Assembly: GCA_017518025.1 (NCBI GenBank)
Contig: JAFWWR010000257.1
Coordinates: 1-14,557, forward strand
Direction: 5' to 3'
Length of the DNA stretch: 14,557 bases
DNA from: Clostridia bacterium
GTDB taxonomy: Bacteria; Bacillota; Clostridia; Oscillospirales; CAG-272
The position numbers and the translations under genes are program-made. How positions within the stretch are numbered: position 1 is the stretch's first letter; every line of letters begins with the position of its first letter. The notes beneath the pieces are model-generated. The model did no database searches and was not told the origin of the DNA. It worked only from the letters and a program-made list of their open reading frames with translations. Shown here piece after piece: positions 7,182-13,691 of this stretch.

Positions 7182-9445
7182 AGATTCTGATGACCACAAT
7201 GGGGATGGATATCGGCGGCGCCGAAACACATATCCTCGAGCTCTCCCGCGAACTTGCGGCACGCGGACACGAGGTCACCGTGGCGTCCAGCGGCGGCGCC
7301 TACGTGGAGGAACTGACGAAAAACTCCATCCGTCACGTGGAGCTGCCTCTCAATACCAAGCGCATCTCCCACGCGATAAGATCCTACCGGGGGCTGAAAA
7401 AGCTCATCCGGGAGGAGCGGTTCGACGTGGTCCACGCTCACGCCAGGATCCCGGCGTTCATCTGCGCTCTCCTTCAGAAGAAGATGGGCTTCAGGTTCGT
7501 GACCACCACCCACGGCGTGTACGACCCGTCTCTTCTGTGGCGCCTTCTTTCCCGCTGGGGCCAGTACTCTCTCGCCGTCAGCGACGACGTGCGGGACTAC
7601 CTGATAAAATATTACGATATCCCTAAAAACAGGATCACCGTCACCATAAACGGCATCGACACGGATAAATTTTCCCCCGACGCGGACAGCTCGTCCGTCA
7701 CGGACGTGATGGGAGACGTGAAGGGACACAGGATCCTCTATCTCGGCCGTCTCGACCGGGAGGTCTCCCACGTGGCGTTCATGCTCATCTCCGTGGCGCC
7801 GCGCATAGCTGAGCTTTACCCCGACGCCACCGTCACCGTGGTGGGCGCCGGCACCTCCTTCGAGGAGATAAAGGCCCGTGCAGAGGAGGCGAACCGCGCC
7901 GCCGGACGCGAGATCGTGCGCCTCACCGGCGCAAGGACGGACGTGCAAAAGTTCATGGCGGCGGCGGATCTGTTCGTGGGAGTATCCCGCTCCGCCCTGG
8001 AGGCCATGGCGGCGGGAACGCCGGTGGTCCTCGCCGGAAGCCAGGGATATCTCGGAATCTTCGGCAAGGAAAAGCTCACCGACGCCCTCGACACCAACTT
8101 CACCTGCCGCGAAAAGGGAGACGCCTCGGCGGAGGCGATTTTCGAGGACATAAAAACCCTGTTCTCCGCCAGCGAGGAGGAGATCGACAGGTACCGCTCC
8201 CTCGGCATCTGGACCGTGAGGAAATACTACTCCGTCGCCCAGATGGCGGACGACGCGCTTGAGGTCTACGACCGCGTCAGCCGCGATCCCGTTCCGTTCA
8301 GGGGCCACGGCGACGTGATGATCTCCGGCTACTACGGCTTTGACAACATGGGCGACGACAGCATCCTCGAGACGGTCGTCACGTCCCTGACGGCGGCGAA
8401 GCCGGACATCCGCATAACGGCGCTGACCAAAAAACCCAAGACGGACAGAAGACGCTTCGGCATAAGGTGCGTGGCGAGAATGAATCTGCTTGCGGTGGTG
8501 CGGGAGATGAGGCGATCGAAAATACTCATCTCCGGCGGCGGTTCGCTGTTCCAGGACAGCACCAGCAAAAAGAGTTTGCTCTACTACGCACACATCGTCA
8601 ACCTCGCCCGCCGCATGGGCATGAAGACGTACATCCTCGCCAACGGCGTGGGCGTGATCTTCTCCGAGGGGAACAAAAAGATCACGGCGAAGACAGTGAA
8701 CCGCGCCGACCGGGTCACCGTCCGCGACGAGGAGTCGCTGCAGGAGCTGGTCAACATCGGCGTCGAGAGGGAAAAGATCCGCTGCACCGCGGACCCGGCG
8801 TTCATGCTTTCTCCCTGCACGGGAGAGAGACTCCGCGCCGCTCTCCGCAGTTACAACATACCCGAGGGAAAGGATTTCTTCGTCGTCTCCCTGAGACGGT
8901 TTGAAGGACTCCAGCGGAAGGCCTACGACGAGCCGACTCTCCTCCGCGAGACCGTTGCCGCCTGCGCCTACGCCGCGAAGACCTATTCTCTCGTTCCCAT
9001 CTTTATCGTAATGCAGCCCAATCTCGACCTTGACGTGTCCGAGACCGCCTGCCGGATGCTCTCCGAGGAGTACGGCGTCGAGAGCACCGTGGTCTGTCCC
9101 GCGGACGGCGCGGAGCTCCTCGGCATACTCAGCGGCGACCGGGAGGGCATGGGCGCGAAGTTCGTCATCGGTATGCGCCTGCACCTTCTGATCTACGCCA
9201 TCGACGCTCTGGTGCCCCAGATAGGTCTGTCGCTGGACCCGAAGATCGACGCCATCATGAGGCGCGTCTACCAGTCGCACCTGTTCCGTCTCCCGGACGT
9301 GACTGAGGCGGACCTTGCCTCCTCGATCGACAGCATTTTCGATAACTACGAGGAGACGAAGACGGCGGTGAAGAACGCCTCCGCCGACTTCAAGGACCTG
9401 GCGCAGTCCGATATCGACGAGATCATCAGAATGCTCGGGGACTAA
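7178..9445 (+). CDS. csaB: Fusion of GT4 glycosyltransferase and CsaB-type polysaccharide pyruvyl transferase
   Basis: This 755-residue two-domain protein has a family 4 glycosyltransferase at residues 1 to about 370 (MGMDIGGAETHILELSREL, FDVVHAHARIPA, INGIDTDKFSPD, ALEAMAAGTPVV). Residues about 380-750 are a CsaB-like pyruvyl transferase (ISGYYGFDNMGDDSILE from about 383, GGGSLFQD at 453-460, TVRDEESLQEL, ADPAFML, GMRLHLLIYA with His669). CsaB transfers pyruvate from phosphoenolpyruvate to a sugar of the secondary cell-wall polymer, creating the ligand for SLH domains; the GT4 half probably adds a sugar to the same polymer on the cytoplasmic side (inference). The first Glu of the usual GT4 E-x7-E motif appears replaced by Val. 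The start overlaps the ygiQ stop (ATGA), implying translational coupling. The CAP-SLH gene 24 bases downstream is a likely client. Confidence 0.9.
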   Translation: MKILMTTMGMDIGGAETHILELSRELAARGHEVTVASSGGAYVEELTKNSIRHVELPLNTKRISHAIRSYRGLKKLIREERFDVVHAHARIPAFICALLQKKMGFRFVTTTHGVYDPSLLWRLLSRWGQYSLAVSDDVRDYLIKYYDIPKNRITVTINGIDTDKFSPDADSSSVTDVMGDVKGHRILYLGRLDREVSHVAFMLISVAPRIAELYPDATVTVVGAGTSFEEIKARAEEANRAAGREIVRLTGARTDVQKFMAAADLFVGVSRSALEAMAAGTPVVLAGSQGYLGIFGKEKLTDALDTNFTCREKGDASAEAIFEDIKTLFSASEEEIDRYRSLGIWTVRKYYSVAQMADDALEVYDRVSRDPVPFRGHGDVMISGYYGFDNMGDDSILETVVTSLTAAKPDIRITALTKKPKTDRRRFGIRCVARMNLLAVVREMRRSKILISGGGSLFQDSTSKKSLLYYAHIVNLARRMGMKTYILANGVGVIFSEGNKKITAKTVNRADRVTVRDEESLQELVNIGVEREKIRCTADPAFMLSPCTGERLRAALRSYNIPEGKDFFVVSLRRFEGLQRKAYDEPTLLRETVAACAYAAKTYSLVPIFIVMQPNLDLDVSETACRMLSEEYGVESTVVCPADGAELLGILSGDREGMGAKFVIGMRLHLLIYAIDALVPQIGLSLDPKIDAIMRRVYQSHLFRLPDVTEADLASSIDSIFDNYEETKTAVKNASADFKDLAQSDIDEIIRMLGD

Positions 9446-9455
9446 GGTTCCCCGA
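9435..9455 (+). other. Hairpin between the csaB-like and CAP-SLH genes
   Basis: A perfect 7-bp stem TCGGGGA (9435-9441) / TCCCCGA (9449-9455) with a 7-base loop encloses the TAA stop codon of the GT4-CsaB gene and ends just before the Shine-Dalgarno of the CAP-SLH gene. No T-tract follows, so it is not a usual terminator. It could protect an upstream RNA end or set relative expression of the two genes. Confidence 0.35.
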
Positions 9456-9469
9456 TGAGGAGAAATAAT

Positions 9470-10723
9470 ATGAGACGTTATCCCGCGCGGCGTATCTCCG
9501 CGGCTGTAATATCGGTACTGCTTCTGTTTTCCGTTCTGGTCGCTCCGGCGGCGGCGGACAAGCCGTCTTTCATCGGCAGCGAGGAGTGGGACGCTCTCTC
9601 CCGCACCAACGGGGTGAGACGGGAAAAGTCCCTTGACCCGCTGTCCGTGTTCCCGGAGCTTGAGAACGTGTCGCGCCTTCGCGCGGCGGAGTGTGTCACG
9701 CTGTTCGATCACACGAGACCCAACGGATCGAGCTGCTTTACGGCGCTCTCCGGGATCAATTTCTACAGCGCCGGCGAGAACATCGCCGCGGGTTATTCGA
9801 CGGCGAAATCGGTCATCCGGGGCTGGGTCAACAGCCCCGGTCACTACGGGAATATGGTAAACGGCTCCTTCGCCCACGTGGGAGTGGGGCACAAGGCCGC
9901 CAGCGGCGCCGCCTACGGGGACTACTGGACGCAGATGTTTGTCGGCGGATGCAAGGTCACCGGCATCTCGGTCCCCGGCGCGAGATCCGCCTACGGCGAG
10001 AACGTCGAGGAGCTTGAAAAGCTCGGGCTCATGGTCGAGGTGACCTGCGACATGCACGGGGCGAGCTATCTTCCTCTCGCCGACACGACGCACACCTTCA
10101 CGCAGGACGCATCGGGCCGCTATGCGGTCACGGTCTCTCTGGCGGGAGTGACGCGCACGTTCCCCCTGACCGGAGAATTCCGGGACGTGAAATATAATAA
10201 ATGGTACTTTGACGACGTGTATTACGTCTTCGGAAAGGGCCTCATGAACGGCACGGCGCCTCACGTGTTCGAACCCGAGACGAAAATGAGCCGCGCCATG
10301 CTGGTCACGGTGCTTTGGCGTATGGAGGGCTCTCCCGCGCCGGCGGGGACCTCCCCGTTCACCGACGTCAAGGCGGGTAAATGGTACTCCTCCGCCGTGG
10401 CGTGGGCGTCGGAGAACGGCATCGTCCTCGGCGTGACCGAGACCCGGTTTGCTCCGGATTCGAATATCACCCGGGAGCAGATCGCGGTCATTATGAAGCG
10501 CTATCACGACGTGAAATCGCCCGGCGACGCGTCGTCCGGCGATCTGTCGTCATTCGGCGACGGAACGGCCGTCAGCGCGTACGCGCGTGACGGCGTGAGG
10601 TGGGCGGTTGCGCGCGGTATCATCCGCGGGAACGACAAAAATATGCTCGAACCTCAGGGAAAGGCCACCCGCGCACAGGTCGCCGCCGTCCTTCGCAGAT
10701 ACTGCGAGATGACGGGAAGATAA
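9470..10723 (+). CDS. Secreted CAP-domain protein with three SLH repeats
   Basis: This 417-residue cell-surface protein has a signal peptide at about 1-29 (cleavage near APAAA-D). A CAP (SCP/PR-1-like) domain occupies about 38-160, with FDHTRPNG (His81), AGENIA (Glu103), WVNSPGHYGNM (His125), HVGVG and YWTQMF; bacterial CAP domains are widespread but mostly of unknown activity. A short beta-rich linker (about 165-235) leads to three SLH repeats: about 236-286 (FRDVKYNKWYFDDVYYV), 297-346 (FTDVKAGKWYSSAVAWA, ITREQ) and 361-413 (ATRAQ). SLH triplets bind pyruvylated wall polymer, so the protein should be non-covalently wall-bound. I chose ATG 9470 because GGAG at 9459-9462 is 7 bases upstream; the in-frame ATG at 9455 overlaps that site. 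It follows the GT4-CsaB gene by 24 bases and ends before a terminator. Confidence 0.93.
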   Translation: MRRYPARRISAAVISVLLLFSVLVAPAAADKPSFIGSEEWDALSRTNGVRREKSLDPLSVFPELENVSRLRAAECVTLFDHTRPNGSSCFTALSGINFYSAGENIAAGYSTAKSVIRGWVNSPGHYGNMVNGSFAHVGVGHKAASGAAYGDYWTQMFVGGCKVTGISVPGARSAYGENVEELEKLGLMVEVTCDMHGASYLPLADTTHTFTQDASGRYAVTVSLAGVTRTFPLTGEFRDVKYNKWYFDDVYYVFGKGLMNGTAPHVFEPETKMSRAMLVTVLWRMEGSPAPAGTSPFTDVKAGKWYSSAVAWASENGIVLGVTETRFAPDSNITREQIAVIMKRYHDVKSPGDASSGDLSSFGDGTAVSAYARDGVRWAVARGIIRGNDKNMLEPQGKATRAQVAAVLRRYCEMTGR

Positions 10724-10745
10724 GGCGAAGGTAATACGTATTGAC

Positions 10746-10777
10746 AAAAGGTCTCTCCGGCTGCGGCGAGACCTTTT
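10746..10777 (+). terminator. Rho-independent terminator after the CAP-SLH gene
   Basis: AAAAGGTCTC (10746-10755) pairs with GAGACCTTTT (10768-10777), with an inner CCG/CGG stem around a GCTG loop, and the right arm ends in a T-run. It lies 23 bases after the CAP-SLH stop and closes the gene run that began at 533. The A/T tracts on both sides make it potentially bidirectional. Confidence 0.88.
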
Positions 10778-10787
10778 TCAAAAAACT

Positions 10788-10843
10788 CGAAAAAATTTCA
10801 CAAATTTTCGCTATTTTGCGGTTTTTGCGACATTACATATACA
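10788..10843 (+). promoter_or_regulatory. A/T-rich control region of the sigma factor gene
   Basis: An A/T-rich inverted repeat (10788-10810: CGAAAAAATTT, CAC, AAATTTTCG) is followed by a possible weak promoter, TTGCGG (10816-10821) and TATACA (10838-10843) with a 16-base spacer. The A/T richness contrasts sharply with the flanking genes, which supports a control function. I found no copy here of the TGAAAC-N16-CGTA pattern seen at 13675-13700, so autoregulation by the encoded ECF factor is not obvious. Confidence 0.3.
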
Positions 10844-10885
10844 AAAGGACAAAAATGACGTTACAGTACAGAGGAAGGTCGGGTG

Positions 10886-11419
10886 ATGCGTATGGTCGAT
10901 CCGCAAACGTTCGAGCGGACCGTTCGGAAATATCAGAGAATGCTGGTGGGATACCTCTGGCGGCGTCTCGGATACGACGAGGGCCTGACGCTCGAGACCT
11001 TTGACGACGTCATCTGCGTCCTCTACCGGAGATGGGACGACGTGGACGTCGGAGGAAACATCGCGCCGTGGCTGTTCCGCGTGGCGGACAACTGCATCAA
11101 GGCGAACGTGAGGAAAAACGAACGGTACTACAGCCGCCACGTTCCGCTGGACGAGGCGCGGGGCGCGCTCGGCAGGGACTTCATCTCAGCCGACGTGTAT
11201 TCCGAGGATTCGGGGCTGACGGAGGAGGAGCTTGTCGAGAAGGTCCGCGACTCGCTCCCCGAGGGAATGAGGGACCTGTTCGCCTACAGATTCATTGAGA
11301 AGAAGACCATCGAGGAGATCTCGGAGCTGACCGGGATCCCGTACTCGACGCTGAGATACCGGCTGATGAAGACCGAGGCGGCGGCGAGAAGGAATATCAG
11401 GGAAATGTTTGGGGACTGA
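10886..11419 (+). CDS. ECF-type RNA polymerase sigma factor
   Basis: This 177-residue sigma-70 family protein has only regions 2 and 4. Region 2 lies at about 12-80, with helices such as YQRMLVGYLWRRLG, TFDDVICVLYRRWDD and NIAPWLFRVADNCIKANVRK. Region 4 is about 118-172 (SLPEGMRDLFAYRFIEKKTIEEISELTGIPYSTLRYRLMK), a helix-turn-helix of the type that reads the -35 element. There is no region 1 or 3, which fits the ECF class. The acidic linker between domains (about 88-117) is typical. AGGAAGG at 10872-10878 is best spaced for ATG 10886; GTG 10883 and ATG 10892 are in-frame alternatives. The next gene, 34 bases downstream, encodes a one-pass membrane protein in the usual place of an anti-sigma factor. 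The stimulus is unknown; surface stress is a reasonable guess from the neighbourhood. Confidence 0.9.
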   Translation: MRMVDPQTFERTVRKYQRMLVGYLWRRLGYDEGLTLETFDDVICVLYRRWDDVDVGGNIAPWLFRVADNCIKANVRKNERYYSRHVPLDEARGALGRDFISADVYSEDSGLTEEELVEKVRDSLPEGMRDLFAYRFIEKKTIEEISELTGIPYSTLRYRLMKTEAAARRNIREMFGD

Positions 11420-11453
11420 TATCCGGTATCCGGATGAGAAACGGAGAATTATT

Positions 11454-12269
11454 ATGCTATCGAAACTTGAAGAGAAGCTTGAGCAGTACGCTGCGAAAAA
11501 GCCGATAACGAGCGACCGTGAGCTTTACGCCGCGATAGAGGAGATCATGGACGTTCAGTTCGCCCTGCCTCCGGAGCAGAGGGATCCCGCCCTCATCCGC
11601 GAGGGGACGGAGGCGCTCATGGCTCTCCGCGGAGTCGACCCGAGATCGCTCAACAGCCGCGCGTCCGCGGTGACGAAAAGACGCGCCGCGAGCTCCGGCG
11701 CGAAAAGGACCGCGCCGAAAAGCCGGTTCAGACGCTTTCTTCCCCCGGCGGCGGTCGCCCTGGCGCTGGTGATCGCGGTGACCGCCCTGGTCTTTGCGCT
11801 CGGACGGAAACCGCGCGCGGACAGTGAGACGACGTACCTTCCCGCCGACACGGACGAGCGGCATGAAGCGGTCCCCTCCGTGCTTCCGGCGTCAAAGGAC
11901 AACGTCGTCCGCGAGTACGGCACCTTCGCCGAGCTGGCGGAGGCGGAAGATCTGCCGCCGATCATGACCTGCGGCCGGTTCAGCGACCCCGACCTGGTGG
12001 AGTCGGTGACGTATATCGACTACGGCGACCGCGAGCAGGTGCTCGTCAAGATGCGCGAGGATAAGTTCGACGTGCTGACCGTCACCGTTCCGTCTCAGGG
12101 TCCCCTCGAGGGCGAGATCGTCCGGATCGGGGAGCGCGACGCCACGTTGACCGTCGACGAGAACGGCTGCACGATAGAATGGATCAGCGACGGGAACAGA
12201 TACACGGTCCGCTCCGAGAGCGAGGAGGATGCCGCGGCTGTGGCCGGGGAACTCGCGACGGCGGGCTGA
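11454..12269 (+). CDS. Single-pass membrane protein, likely anti-sigma factor
   Basis: This 271-residue protein has a cytoplasmic N-terminal part (about 1-90, starting MLSKLEEKLEQYAAKKPITSDRE and ending in a basic stretch), one transmembrane helix at about 96-116 (LPPAAVALALVIAVTALVFAL) and an outer domain of about 150 residues. The end of that domain (CTIEWISDGNRYTVRSESEEDAAAVAGEL) resembles DUF4367-type extracellular domains often found on proteins next to ECF sigma genes in Clostridia. The placement 34 bases after the sigma gene suggests that it holds the factor at the membrane until an outside signal frees it. I saw no zinc-finger His-x3-Cys-x2-Cys motif, so it would not be a ZAS anti-sigma factor. 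ATG 11454 is chosen for its GGAG at 11443-11446; an upstream TTG is unlikely. The function is inferred mainly from position and topology. Confidence 0.75.
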   Translation: MLSKLEEKLEQYAAKKPITSDRELYAAIEEIMDVQFALPPEQRDPALIREGTEALMALRGVDPRSLNSRASAVTKRRAASSGAKRTAPKSRFRRFLPPAAVALALVIAVTALVFALGRKPRADSETTYLPADTDERHEAVPSVLPASKDNVVREYGTFAELAEAEDLPPIMTCGRFSDPDLVESVTYIDYGDREQVLVKMREDKFDVLTVTVPSQGPLEGEIVRIGERDATLTVDENGCTIEWISDGNRYTVRSESEEDAAAVAGELATAG

Positions 12270-12287
12270 CGGAAAGGAACGGCAAAA

Positions 12288-13493
12288 ATGGCAAAAAAAG
12301 TACAGATCATCATCAAAAGCTGCGACCGCAGAGTGCTGGAGCTGGAGCAGGTCAAGAACTGGCTTGTCGCCAACGGGTACAAGCTGTCGAACAACCACTA
12401 TTCCGTGGACAAGACCGCCGATATAATCATCCTCACCACCTGCGGCGTCACGCAGATGCACGAGGACTTCACGTTCCGTATGCTCGACAGGATAAACGCC
12501 GGCAAAAAGCCCGGCGCAGAGGTGATCCTCGGCGGGTGCGTGCCGGAGATCAACCCCGAGCGCACGGAGAGGGAGTTCGGCGGCCCCACCTTCAGCCCCA
12601 GATCCTACGAAAAGCTGGATCAGATCTTCAATATGGACCGCAAGCTCTGCGAGTTCGAGCGCCCGAATCTGTATAAGATGGAGGGCCTGTACCGCAGCGA
12701 CGTGGGCAACACCCTCGACACGGTGAAATACGTGGCGGGCCTCAACTTCCGGAGCATCCTGCGCGGCCTCCGGCTGAGAGCCACCAACCGGAAGACCTTT
12801 TACATCCAGATCCACGAGGGTTGCTCCATGGGATGCACCTACTGCGCGATCCAGAAGGCAATCGGTCCCCTCAGGAACAGCAAGCCCGTCGACGAGGTCA
12901 TCTCGGAGTTCAGGGAGGGCCTCGAAAAAGGGTACGGCCATTTCCGGCTGATCGGCGACTGCGCGGGGAGCTACGGCCGCGACATCGGGACGAATCTCGG
13001 CGAGCTCCTCGGGCGGATCTCGGAGATCGGGGAGCCGTTCACGCTGGAGCTGACCGACATCAACCCCGTGTTCCTGAAGGTCATATTCGAACCGGTCAAG
13101 ACGCTGTGCCGGCAAAAGAGACTGTCGAACCTCTACATACCCATCCAGTCGGGCAACGACCGCGTCCTCGGGCTGATGCACCGCCGCTACGACGTGGCGG
13201 AGACCCGGCGGATGCTGCTGGAGCTGAAGGAAGCCGCCCCGAAGGATTTCAGGATCGGCACCTCCGTCATCGTCGGATTCCCCTCCGAGAGCGAGGAGGA
13301 GATGCGCGACACGGCGGACTTCTGCAACGACATGGCGTTCGACTGGATATTCTGCCACGGCTTCTCGCCGAGACCGGGAACGCCCGCGGCGGATCTGCCG
13401 GATCAGCTGTCGGAGGAAGAGGTGACGGCCCGCGTCGAGGAGTTCAGGGAAATGATAAACGACAAGAACTCCGTCGTGCTGGATTTCAAATGA
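12288..13493 (+). CDS. Radical SAM methylthiotransferase-like protein without TRAM domain
   Basis: This 401-residue protein has the layout of the MiaB/RimO/MtaB methylthiotransferases. The N-terminal UPF0004-like domain (about 1-130) has three spaced cysteines, C12 (KSCD), C52 (TTCGV) and C84 (GGCVPE), which in the family bind an auxiliary 4Fe-4S cluster. The radical SAM domain (about 170-390) has CSMGCTYC (C179, C183, C186) and the motifs LELTDINP, IPIQSGNDRVLGLMHRRY, GTSVIVGFPSES and FSPRPGTPAADL. Known members insert a methylthio group into tRNA or ribosomal protein S12. Two oddities are visible: the usual GC-x2-N-x2-D segment at the first cysteine reads SCDRRVLELE, and the protein stops where the RNA- or protein-binding TRAM domain should begin. 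Tandem stops (TGA TAA) argue against a frameshift. GGAAAGG (12271-12277) precedes ATG 12288. It follows the anti-sigma gene by 18 bases. Confidence 0.85.
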   Translation: MAKKVQIIIKSCDRRVLELEQVKNWLVANGYKLSNNHYSVDKTADIIILTTCGVTQMHEDFTFRMLDRINAGKKPGAEVILGGCVPEINPERTEREFGGPTFSPRSYEKLDQIFNMDRKLCEFERPNLYKMEGLYRSDVGNTLDTVKYVAGLNFRSILRGLRLRATNRKTFYIQIHEGCSMGCTYCAIQKAIGPLRNSKPVDEVISEFREGLEKGYGHFRLIGDCAGSYGRDIGTNLGELLGRISEIGEPFTLELTDINPVFLKVIFEPVKTLCRQKRLSNLYIPIQSGNDRVLGLMHRRYDVAETRRMLLELKEAAPKDFRIGTSVIVGFPSESEEEMRDTADFCNDMAFDWIFCHGFSPRPGTPAADLPDQLSEEEVTARVEEFREMINDKNSVVLDFK

Positions 13494-13512
13494 TAAGAGA
13501 GCGGCCGCACCC

Positions 13513-13530
13513 CGCGGCGTTGAAGCCGCG
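13513..13530 (+). terminator. Weak hairpin terminator candidate after the radical SAM gene
   Basis: CGCGGC (13513-13518) pairs with GCCGCG (13525-13530) around GTTGAA, followed only by CCTTTG, so the U-tract is poor. It lies 20 bases after the radical SAM stop codon. Termination here would make sense because the next gene has its own promoter, but efficiency is doubtful. Confidence 0.35.
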
Positions 13531-13615
13531 CCTTTGTGCAAAACTGCCGAATCTCTATTATTATTGCCCAATTGCGCCGCGCCCTCGCGAGGGTGTACAA
13601 TGATGTTGCAGGGCG

Positions 13616-13656
13616 GAAAACGTTACATTTATCCCTGAAAACGTTGTATTTATCCC
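13616..13656 (+). repeat. Two tandem 20-base direct repeats with 21-base period upstream of the SLH gene promoter
   Basis: The units at 13616-13635 and 13637-13656 each read GAAAACGTT, two or three variable bases, then ATTTATCCC or the equivalent, and agree at 18 of 20 positions. One spacer base gives a period of 21, that is two helical turns, so both copies face the same side of the DNA. They end 4-5 bases before the likely -35 element. This is the arrangement expected of paired binding sites for an activator dimer. The common core AACGTT partly resembles the LytTR-regulator word, but the rest of that consensus does not match. Confidence 0.7.
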
Positions 13657-13660
13657 ACAT

Positions 13661-13691
13661 TTTACGATAGTATCTGAAACTATGTTATAAT
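13661..13691 (+). promoter_or_regulatory. Housekeeping-type promoter with perfect extended -10
   Basis: TATAAT at 13686-13691 is a perfect -10 element and is preceded by TGT (13683-13685), an extended -10. The best -35 candidate is TTTACG (13661-13666) with a 19-base spacer, which is long, so the extended -10 and an upstream activator may compensate. Transcription would start near 13698, about 32 bases before the ATG. Confidence 0.7.
13667..13683. promoter_or_regulatory. 17-bp near-palindrome between -35 and -10, candidate operator
   Basis: ATAGTATCTGAAACTAT pairs ATAGT with ACTAT and inner TC with GA around a central T, with one A-A mismatch. It fills the space between the -35 (13661-13666) and -10 (13686-13691) elements, where a bound protein would block RNA polymerase. 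Confidence 0.45.

Noticed and set aside
5106..7262. 718-codon minus-strand frame opposite ygiQ
   Set aside because: Antisense shadow of ygiQ with no family motif; the plus-strand frame has radical SAM and YgiQ signatures and a proper ribosome binding site.
7052..10507. 1151-codon open frame on the minus strand opposite ygiQ, GT4-CsaB and CAP-SLH
   Set aside because: It lies antisense to three well-supported genes, is rich in His, Arg, Val and Asp with no recognisable motif, and is what GC-rich codon bias produces on the opposite strand.
11409..11453. TTG-initiated longer version of the anti-sigma candidate
   Set aside because: It overlaps the sigma gene end, lacks a ribosome binding site and uses a rare start; ATG 11454 has a well-spaced GGAG.
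13582..13593. Perfect 12-bp palindrome CCCTCGCGAGGG
   Set aside because: Short GC-rich palindromes are expected in this DNA; it has no T-run and no clear relation to the promoter 70 bases downstream. Kept only as a note.
13640..13666. Reading the upstream AACGTT repeats as true LytTR boxes
   Set aside because: The spacing fits, but the last two positions of the LytTR consensus fail in both copies and no LytTR regulator is in the window, so the repeat is reported without that label.
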